Shown here in pieces: positions 7,627 to 12,623 of a stretch of DNA of 12,623 nucleotides. The translations under genes and the position numbers were made by a program. Source of the stretch: JBDNIO01 sp041688215 (GTDB lineage Bacteria > Pseudomonadota > Gammaproteobacteria > Nevskiales > Salinisphaeraceae); contig JBDNIO010000273.1 in assembly GCA_041688215.1 (NCBI GenBank), positions 1 to 12,623 on the forward strand, read 5' to 3'. How positions within the stretch are numbered: the stretch's first letter is position 1; each line of letters begins with the position of its first letter. The notes under the pieces were generated by a model. That model was not told the DNA's origin, made no database searches, and was given only the letters and a program-made list of their open reading frames with translations.

Positions 7627-8124
7627 CTATCGCTCCCCAATCGCGTCGACTTCTTTCTGCAAAGACATCCGGTCCAGACGCGCCAACGGCAGATCGGTAA
7701 ACAGCCTGATGCGGCTTTCCAGCTCACGAAATGCCGTGCGAAACGCGGCCAGTTTCTGCGTTTCGTCGCCTTCGACGACAGCAGCCGGATCTGCGACCCC
7801 CCAGTGTGCGGTTATGGGTGAACCTGTCCAGATCGGACAGGTTTCCTGAGACGCCCGGTCGCAAACGGTGAACACAAAATGCATTTCCGGTGCCTGGTCG
7901 CCTATAAATTCGTCCCAGCTTTTACTGCGTAACGAATCCGTTTCCAGTGCCATGGAGTCAAGCAGTTTCAGGGTGAGTGGGTGCACATCATCCTTGGGGA
8001 AACTGCCGGCGCTGTAGCCTTTGAACTGGTCGCCCGCCCAATGGTTGATCAAGACTTCAGCCATGATGCTGCGGGCCGAGTTGCCGGTGCATAAAAACAG
8101 CACATTATATTTGGATTGTTGCAA
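7627..8124 (-). CDS. arsC: Arsenate reductase, low-molecular-weight phosphatase fold (ArsC)
   Basis: A 165-residue cytoplasmic protein of the LMW protein-tyrosine-phosphatase-like arsenate reductase family, which reduces arsenate to arsenite. The catalytic P-loop CTGNSARS is at residues 12-19 (nucleophile Cys12). The resolving cysteine pair is seen in FTVCDRASQETCP (Cys88 and Cys96), and the DP motif in HWGVADPAA (Asp112). These three cysteines distinguish it from plain tyrosine phosphatases, which lack the Cys88/Cys96 relay. The start is the TTG at 8124, with AGGAG 8 nt upstream (8137-8133). The upstream secreted-protein frame overlaps it by 76 nt. No arsR, acr3 or arsB is adjacent. Placement before pstS suggests protection from arsenate imported by phosphate transporters. 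Whether the electron donor is thioredoxin or glutaredoxin cannot be read from the sequence. Confidence 0.92.
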   Translation of the reverse strand: MQQSKYNVLFLCTGNSARSIMAEVLINHWAGDQFKGYSAGSFPKDDVHPLTLKLLDSMALETDSLRSKSWDEFIGDQAPEMHFVFTVCDRASQETCPIWTGSPITAHWGVADPAAVVEGDETQKLAAFRTAFRELESRIRLFTDLPLARLDRMSLQKEVDAIGER

Positions 8125-9701
8125 TTTCCTGGCTCCTGCTTGCGTCTATGAATTGTGTAAATCGCGGTACTACCGCTGACCTCATTTGCCACAGCCAGCA
8201 AAGGTTTGCCATTCGGGCTGTCTGCGGCGCTGATGAAAGTCAAACCCTCCGGCCCCAGGTCACCCGCGTCTCGCAGCGAGAGCGTGCTGAAATCGCGGCC
8301 ATTGAAGTAGGACTGGAATACTGGCTTGTGCGGCGTTGTTATATCGTAAATCATGATGCCCCCGACACGTTCCAAGCCAATAAACAGCAAGCGCCGTCCT
8401 GCGACCATGCCTGTGGCGAGACCTTCCGGTTCGGGGCCTTTGGCGTCCGAGCGTTGGTCGAAACCCTGTTCATCGTTGTCGGCATTGAAACCGCCGCGGC
8501 CCAGTTGTCCGGCTGTGATTCGCTCGAAATCATCTCCGGAATCGTAGACGAGTTCGCCGTCTTGCGCTGACCGTATGGAAAATGAGCGTGCGCCAAAGCT
8601 GTACAGTTTTTCGTATTTTCCATCTGCATTGCTGTCGCCCAGGGTCCGCGTGACTTTGAGCCGCGCCAGCTTTTTATCATCCTGCATGGCACCGCGATGT
8701 GGAAAGGCGGCCTTGTCCAGGCGCATATCCGAAACCCGTATCTCTTCGCTGAACCCCGGATAGTCGCGCGCGTCGCCCTCGTTGGCGGTCACCAGATAGT
8801 CGTTACCCTCGTCCCGGAATACGGCAATCGCATCCGGTTGATACATTCCGAATACGGGCCAGTTCGCTAGGCTTGCGGCCTTGTCCTTGTCACTGGCGTC
8901 CAGACCATTTCCTGCAACACTGTGATCCTTGTAACCCAGAGGCAGGATACGCGTGAATTCGGCGCTGGCAATATCCAGTACGGCGATCGCATTGTTTTCC
9001 TGCAAGCTGACCCAGGCCGTGCGGGAATCTTCGGAGATCGCAATGTATTCAGGTTCCAGGTCCTGCGCCACGCTCGCTTGCGGGCCGAATATGCGAACGC
9101 CGGCGGCGCGGAGTGAATCGGTTTGTGAATTGAATTTTGCAAAGCTGGCGTGTGTAACGCTGGCAGCCGCGACCCCTTGCGACAAATCAATGACCGAAAC
9201 AGATCCTTCCGGATCCAACTCATAGTCGTCACTGGGTTCGCCTTCGTTGGCAACCAGCAGCCATTGCCCGTTCGGGCTGAACGCCAGCATATCCGGCAAC
9301 GCGCCAACGGCTACTGTATTTAATTCTTCCAGACTCTGCGCATCGTAGAACACCGCCCTGCCCGCGTCTGTCTTGTTCTTTGCCTGCACAGCTACGGCGA
9401 CCAGCGCAGCGTTGACGGCAACTGAATTCGCAACACTACCGTGTATTCCAGCAGCGAGGGTTGCGATTTTTATCGGCGCTGCAGGGTTGCTTATATCCAG
9501 CACTTCAACGCCAGCAGCACTCGCGTTTACTACAAACGCACGCTTATGGATTTTGTCGTAGGCAACTATCTCCGCGGCGCTCTTATCAAATAAGCCGGTT
9601 TCATAACGACCGGCCAGCTCCAGTTCATACACATTAGCGGCGATTGATGTTGTCGAAAAAACCAGCGACAACAGAGCCAGAGTAAAAGCAGAGGTGTTCA
9701 T
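8049..9701 (-). CDS. Secreted choice-of-anchor I family beta-propeller protein
   Basis: A 550-residue exported protein. The signal peptide is residues 1-21 (cleavage near TSIA-A). The body is repetitive beta-propeller-like sequence with family segments FVVNASAAGVEVLDISNP (56-73), GQWLLVANEGEPSDDYE, DLEPEYIAISEDSRTAWVSLQ, DYLVTANEGDARDYPGF, KGPEPEGLA and DLGPEGLTFISAADSPNGK. This pattern is the choice-of-anchor I / mesenchyme-specific glycoprotein-like family, whose members are often annotated as alkaline phosphatase or esterase-like; the activity is unproven. The ATG at 9701 has AGGA 9 nt upstream. The family core appears to end at about residue 517 (GSTAIYTI). The last 33 residues (HRRKQEPG... 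with Cys527, Cys534 and Cys535) look unrelated and come from reading through the arsC start. No membrane anchor or sorting signal is seen. No Pho box is visible in the 119-nt gap upstream. Confidence 0.85.
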   Translation of the reverse strand: MNTSAFTLALLSLVFSTTSIAANVYELELAGRYETGLFDKSAAEIVAYDKIHKRAFVVNASAAGVEVLDISNPAAPIKIATLAAGIHGSVANSVAVNAALVAVAVQAKNKTDAGRAVFYDAQSLEELNTVAVGALPDMLAFSPNGQWLLVANEGEPSDDYELDPEGSVSVIDLSQGVAAASVTHASFAKFNSQTDSLRAAGVRIFGPQASVAQDLEPEYIAISEDSRTAWVSLQENNAIAVLDIASAEFTRILPLGYKDHSVAGNGLDASDKDKAASLANWPVFGMYQPDAIAVFRDEGNDYLVTANEGDARDYPGFSEEIRVSDMRLDKAAFPHRGAMQDDKKLARLKVTRTLGDSNADGKYEKLYSFGARSFSIRSAQDGELVYDSGDDFERITAGQLGRGGFNADNDEQGFDQRSDAKGPEPEGLATGMVAGRRLLFIGLERVGGIMIYDITTPHKPVFQSYFNGRDFSTLSLRDAGDLGPEGLTFISAADSPNGKPLLAVANEVSGSTAIYTIHRRKQEPGNCNNPNIMCCFYAPATRPAASWLKS

Positions 9702-9749
9702 TGTCCGTTTTCCTGAATGAGTAACGTTGAATAAAAGAACTCGCTGTAA

Positions 9750-9783
9750 ATAAAAATCCCCGGCAATTCACTGCCGGGGATTC
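9750..9783 (-). terminator. Rho-independent terminator of the porin gene
   Basis: AATCCCCGGCA at 9755-9765 pairs perfectly with TGCCGGGGATT at 9772-9782 (11 bp, G+C-rich, 6-nt loop). Read on the minus strand the stem runs into GATTTTTATTT, a proper U-tract. It lies just after the porin stop (9821) and before the secreted protein, so that gene must rely on read-through or its own promoter. Confidence 0.88.
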
Positions 9784-9820
9784 TTTCACTCAGACATACC
9801 CCATTGGGTGCCTGTCTGCT

Positions 9821-11050
9821 TTAATCGCCGTAATCTGCCTGTATGCGGGCGAGGAAAATGTTCTCGTCGTAGTCGGCGCCGCCCACGCTGAAGTCAGGTT
9901 TGACGTAGTTGAGCATGACGCGTACATGCTTGTTCAAGTAGTAGTTTGCGCCCACGGTAAAGGCCTTGGCTTCGCGGTTGGCGGTTGGCGCATCGTCGTT
10001 CTTCGCGTAGCTGTAGCGCAGCGCCAGTTCCAGTGCGCCGTTTTCGCTCTTGGGCTTTATACGGCCGAAGGAGCCATCCTTGTAAGTGCGGCTATCGCCA
10101 GGGGTAACGAAGAAACTGGCGAATACATAACCTGAAGTAATGTCTTCGTCCACACCGGCACTATCATCAATATTGTTTATATCGAATTCGCCCTGCACCG
10201 AGAACGGCCCGGTTACAAATGCGGCTTCTATGCCGTAGCGCGACTGTTCGAAGTTTGCAGAAGGCGTGCCTTCGATCAGGTTAAGGCGCCCCGCCAGATG
10301 CGCTTCAGGACGTACACGTGCACGTCGTTGCGATGCCTTTGGGTCCAGGTTGTTTTCGAAGATGGCCGCCGCGCCCAAGTGCAACACGGTTGTATCGGTG
10401 TTGATCGGCGCAAACGTGCCACGCGCGCCGAAGCCAATACCGTCGGCAGCGCCGGCGTCAGCGCCGCCGTCAAGCTTGCTGCCATTGGCCGTGTCATTGG
10501 GCGAGTAAACGCGCGTGAATAACGTCCAGTTCTTTTCTTCGATGTGGTGGCCAGCACCCAGGGTACGGCCGGTAATGTAATCCGTGGTCAGCGAACGCTC
10601 GATGAAGGTGATGTACTTCGAGGAGGTCAGCTCTTCCAGACCAAAGGGGATTTTTTCCTGGCCGATAATCAGGTCGCCAACCAGGTTGGCAGCCTCGCCC
10701 AGATCGACGCCGATATAGGCATCTTCAACAGAGGCTTCGTTGTCCAGGAAAGTCACCTGGATTTTGCCGAAGTACTTGCCGTAAAGCGTGAACTTGTTGA
10801 AGAAGCGCAGGCGGCGAATCTCAAGACCGTCGTCATGGTCACCGGTTACGCCATTGCCTGAATCGTCATCAAATACATTCAGGTCGACCATGATGCGGCC
10901 ACCGAACTCGGTGGCAAACTGGCCATCGTCTGACTCACAACCAATGCCGCCATTGGTGGTACATTTCAGCGCCTGGGCTGGTCCGGCAAACATCATCGCC
11001 GCCCCAAGCAAACTCGCAGTCAGCGCGCCTTGTTTAAGCAAGCTAGACAT
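9821..11050 (-). CDS. Phosphate-selective porin O/P family (OprO/OprP-like)
   Basis: A 409-residue outer-membrane beta-barrel of the porin O/P family, expected to admit phosphate or polyphosphate under starvation. The signal peptide is residues 1-27 (MSSLLKQ, hydrophobic stretch, cleavage AQA-L). Family segments include FGGRIMVDLNVF (49-60), GLEIRRLRFFNKFTLYGKYFGKIQVTF (75-101), GDLIIGQEKIPFGLEELTSSKYITFIERSL, and late strands such as FTVGANYYLNKHVRVMLNYVKPDF. The barrel ends in ARIQADYGD, so the usual terminal aromatic is displaced by two residues. Cys30 and Cys38 in the mature N-terminus could form a disulfide. The open frame runs upstream to 11542, but those residues overlap the lipoprotein gene. 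The ATG at 11050 has GGAG 8 nt upstream and starts the signal peptide. It has its own Pho box and terminator. Ion preference cannot be proven from sequence. Confidence 0.92.
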   Translation of the reverse strand: MSSLLKQGALTASLLGAAMMFAGPAQALKCTTNGGIGCESDDGQFATEFGGRIMVDLNVFDDDSGNGVTGDHDDGLEIRRLRFFNKFTLYGKYFGKIQVTFLDNEASVEDAYIGVDLGEAANLVGDLIIGQEKIPFGLEELTSSKYITFIERSLTTDYITGRTLGAGHHIEEKNWTLFTRVYSPNDTANGSKLDGGADAGAADGIGFGARGTFAPINTDTTVLHLGAAAIFENNLDPKASQRRARVRPEAHLAGRLNLIEGTPSANFEQSRYGIEAAFVTGPFSVQGEFDINNIDDSAGVDEDITSGYVFASFFVTPGDSRTYKDGSFGRIKPKSENGALELALRYSYAKNDDAPTANREAKAFTVGANYYLNKHVRVMLNYVKPDFSVGGADYDENIFLARIQADYGD

Positions 11051-11157
11051 ATTGATTACTCCTTTGTGTTTAAACTCGTATATCGGTGCATGCGCAAGGC
11101 CGCGATTGTGTTTAGCCCCGCACGGCGCAGATACTAAGCACAGGCTGTTGCGGTAAA

Positions 11158-11186
11158 GTGACTGTTTTATGACCGTTGTGTGACAC
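11158..11186 (-). promoter_or_regulatory. Three-unit Pho box upstream of the porin
   Basis: On the minus strand three 7-bp units lie at exact 11-bp steps: GTGTCAC (11186-11180), CGGTCAT (11175-11169) and CAGTCAC (11164-11158). The last pair with its spacer reads CGGTCATAAAACAGTCAC, 16 of 18 to the PhoB consensus CTGTCATAAAACTGTCAC. The box ends 108 nt before the porin ATG. The hexamer at the expected 10-nt distance (CAGCCT, 11147-11142) is a poor -10, so the exact start site is unclear. Confidence 0.83.
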
Positions 11187-11228
11187 TGCACAGTGCATGC
11201 GCTACCGGTGCCGGGACAAAGGGAATCG

Positions 11229-12341
11229 CTAGAAGCGGCTGCCCTTTTCAAAGTGTTCAGGTATGGCGAGCTGATCCTGACTGACCTCGCCCAGAACTTG
11301 CGTTTCAAGCTGCCATCGGTAGACAAAGACAACGCGCCCGCTAGCCTGGGCCACTGGATCTTGATCGAGCGCGGGCGCTGCAGTGGGTTCTTTACCGGAC
11401 AGCTCTTGCGAAATTGCCGCCATGAAGTCCGAGAAAGTTTCAACGCCGTCGCCGGCGCTGGCGGTTTGGGCAGTCTCAGGCTGGCTCGCCTCCTGTTTCC
11501 TGCGTCGCCATTCGGGTTTATCGGCACCACAGGCGCTGCCATCGGTCGTCCAGGTCAGTTCACCTGCCAATGCCGCCTGAGGCAAGTTTGGCGCTATGGT
11601 GATCTGCGCCACCTTGGTACGCGCATCCGTATTCAGCGTGGACAGGAAATATTTCTCCATGATCGCCATGGGGATCCAGGGCACAAATCGCTGCAATTCG
11701 GGAATCGTCTGCCCGGTGACCGCAGCGTATTGCTGGCAAAACGATGTTTCGATATCTGCGGCTGCTTTTGCCTGGGGTTCGCCTAGCCAGAGCACGCCAT
11801 GCAACAGGCTGGAACCTGTGCGCTCCTGCTTGTCTCTAATCTGTACACGCCAATCAAGCTGGTATGCATCCGCGCCATTGCGTGCTGGCGTGCCTGTGTC
11901 CCGCGATATCACTAGCCGGCTTTCTTCAACCGTAATTTCGCAGGTGTTGCCGTCAAATTCTGCCAACTGCGGCTGCACGGATCGGGCAGTTTCGCTGAAC
12001 TCAGAACATCCCCAGAGCTCGCATTCGCGATACTGCTCGGTGTCGTAATCAATCAATTTCAGACTCGGCTCAAGCGCATCAAACAGATAGGCACGTTCAG
12101 CGTGCGCCTTCAGCGCCCCCAAAGTGGACTCGGTAAAGTCTATTTTCTGCTGAATCCGTTGCTGTTTGCCGCGCGTCCAAGTGGTTTGTTTGCCCGCATA
12201 CGCAAAGTAACCCTTACCTCCGGCCATGTTGACCTGCTCGACCCGCACGGCCGCCTCCGCACGCGCAGAATTATCAATAATGGGAACCTGGGTACAGGCC
12301 GAGAGAATTAGAATAAAAATCGGAAAAACAAGCTGGCGCAT
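11229..12341 (-). CDS. Unrecognised outer-membrane lipoprotein, Pho-boxed
   Basis: A 370-residue protein I cannot assign to a family. Starting at the ATG at 12341 it begins MRQLVFPIFILILSAC, a lipoprotein signal with lipobox LSAC (Cys16). Thr at +2 predicts outer-membrane sorting. The frame continues upstream to 12437, but that extension crosses the promoter and would bury the signal peptide, so 12341 is preferred (AGG 9 nt upstream). The mature part is soluble, with charged segments, a cysteine pair in ECELWGC (107 and 112) and further cysteines at 134, 202 and 271. A low-complexity Ala/Gln/Glu/Pro linker (about 285-333) separates a short C-terminal segment with RVVFVYRWQLE. No catalytic motif is visible. 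A strong Pho box lies 74 nt upstream and the phosphate porin follows, so a role in phosphate starvation is inferred. Possible jobs are porin partner, binding protein or surface hydrolase; none is shown. Confidence 0.8.
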   Translation of the reverse strand: MRQLVFPIFILILSACTQVPIIDNSARAEAAVRVEQVNMAGGKGYFAYAGKQTTWTRGKQQRIQQKIDFTESTLGALKAHAERAYLFDALEPSLKLIDYDTEQYRECELWGCSEFSETARSVQPQLAEFDGNTCEITVEESRLVISRDTGTPARNGADAYQLDWRVQIRDKQERTGSSLLHGVLWLGEPQAKAAADIETSFCQQYAAVTGQTIPELQRFVPWIPMAIMEKYFLSTLNTDARTKVAQITIAPNLPQAALAGELTWTTDGSACGADKPEWRRRKQEASQPETAQTASAGDGVETFSDFMAAISQELSGKEPTAAPALDQDPVAQASGRVVFVYRWQLETQVLGEVSQDQLAIPEHFEKGSRF

Positions 12342-12398
12342 CGCAACAAACCTCGCGGGAGCATGGCATTCGGTTGACATCAAGTTCATCTGCGGCAG

Positions 12399-12443
12399 AT
12401 CATGCGTTCGACATGTGACAGGTTTGTGACAGCGCAATGTCAG
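12399..12443 (-). promoter_or_regulatory. Three-unit Pho box and -10 upstream of the lipoprotein
   Basis: On the minus strand the units CTGACAT (12443-12437), CTGTCAC (12432-12426) and CTGTCAC (12421-12415) recur every 11 bp. The last two form CTGTCACAAACCTGTCAC, the best PhoB site in the window. Exactly 10 nt downstream is CATGAT (12404-12399), a 4/6 match to the -10 hexamer, the same spacing as at pstS. The lipoprotein ATG lies about 57 nt beyond. Confidence 0.88.
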
Positions 12444-12473
12444 GCGCGCAATCCCCTTACGCCTGCACCGGTC

Positions 12474-12623
12474 CTAGTGTACTGCGTCATTCTGTTTGGA
12501 ACTTAAGCGGCGATTGGCACGCGTGACTTTTTGCAGGATGTCATTGGCGCTGGCCGTCCATATGAAGGGTTTGGGTTTGAGGTTGTGTTGGGCGATATAG
12601 CCGTCAATGGTTTCGATGAGTTC
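12474..12623 (-). mobile_element. IS630-family transposase, C-terminal 49 residues (cut by window edge)
   Basis: The minus-strand frame entering from beyond 12623 reads ELIETIDGYIAQHNLKPKP, then FIWTASANDILQKVTRANRR and ends LSSKQNDAVH followed by TAG at 12476-12474. The AQHN...KPFIWTA..DIL.KV.RA pattern is the C-terminal end of IS630/Tc1-mariner-type DDE transposases. Only the end is present, so catalytic residues cannot be checked. The C-terminus looks intact. The terminal inverted repeat probably includes the sequence just inside 12475, and TA at 12475-12476, inside the stop codon, could be the TA target duplication. The opposite end is outside the window. Confidence 0.85.

Noticed and set aside
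9702..9754. Searched for a Pho box in front of the secreted choice-of-anchor protein
   Set aside because: No pair of CTGTCAT-like units 11 bp apart could be found on the minus strand.
11086..11202. GTGCATGCGC occurring twice, at 11086-11095 and 11193-11202, in the porin upstream region
   Set aside because: Only 10 bp and centred on a short palindrome (GCATGC); it could be chance and does not match a known operator.
11051..11542. Upstream extension of the porin frame adding 164 residues
   Set aside because: It overlaps the lipoprotein 3' end and the Pho box and precedes a clear signal peptide with a good ribosome-binding site at 11050.
1..12623. CRISPR arrays, tRNA or rRNA genes, toxin-antitoxin pairs and defence genes
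   Set aside because: No regularly spaced repeats, RNA gene signatures or such protein motifs were seen; gaps between genes are all under about 210 bases and hold the repeats, promoters and terminators listed.

Overview
This 12.6 kb window is a phosphate-acquisition locus from a Gram-negative bacterium. It is most likely an environmental gammaproteobacterium: it has an outer-membrane phosphate porin, a lipobox lipoprotein, the long proteobacterial forms of PstA and PstC, and Pho boxes of the E. coli PhoB type. No rRNA, tRNA or other taxonomic marker is present, so the placement is an inference from protein families.

Layout. On the plus strand at the left end, a PhoU-like DUF47 protein (81-755) is followed 7 nt later by a Pit-family phosphate permease (763-2013). 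Everything else reads on the minus strand, converging on pit. In order of transcription, right to left, these are: the C-terminal end of an IS630-type transposase (cut by the window edge); an unrecognised outer-membrane lipoprotein (11229-12341); a phosphate-selective (OprO/OprP-type) porin (9821-11050) closed by an intrinsic terminator; a secreted choice-of-anchor I beta-propeller protein (8049-9701); an arsenate reductase overlapping its end (7627-8124); and pstS, pstC, pstA, pstB and phoU (7480 down to 2215).

Regulation. Three Pho boxes can be read on the minus strand, upstream of the lipoprotein, the porin and pstS. Each is made of 7-bp CTGTCAT-like units repeating every 11 bp. The lipoprotein and porin boxes carry a third in-phase unit. 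The lipoprotein and pstS boxes are each followed after exactly 10 nt by a plausible -10 hexamer. A 12-bp perfect hairpin sits between pstS and pstC, where differential expression of the binding protein and permease is usual. Two related long inverted repeats of a dispersed environmental type flank phoU. One separates pstB from phoU and creates a spurious N-terminal extension of the phoU reading frame.

How the genes fit together. Under phosphate starvation PhoB would raise the porin (outer-membrane entry), PstS (periplasmic capture), PstCAB (ATP-driven import) and PhoU (signalling), plus an uncharacterised lipoprotein. DUF47-Pit is a second import route with no visible Pho box. ArsC fits this setting because arsenate enters by the same transporters. 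The items most worth following up are the Pho-boxed lipoprotein of unknown function, the secreted protein whose C-terminus runs into arsC, and the repeat elements around phoU.
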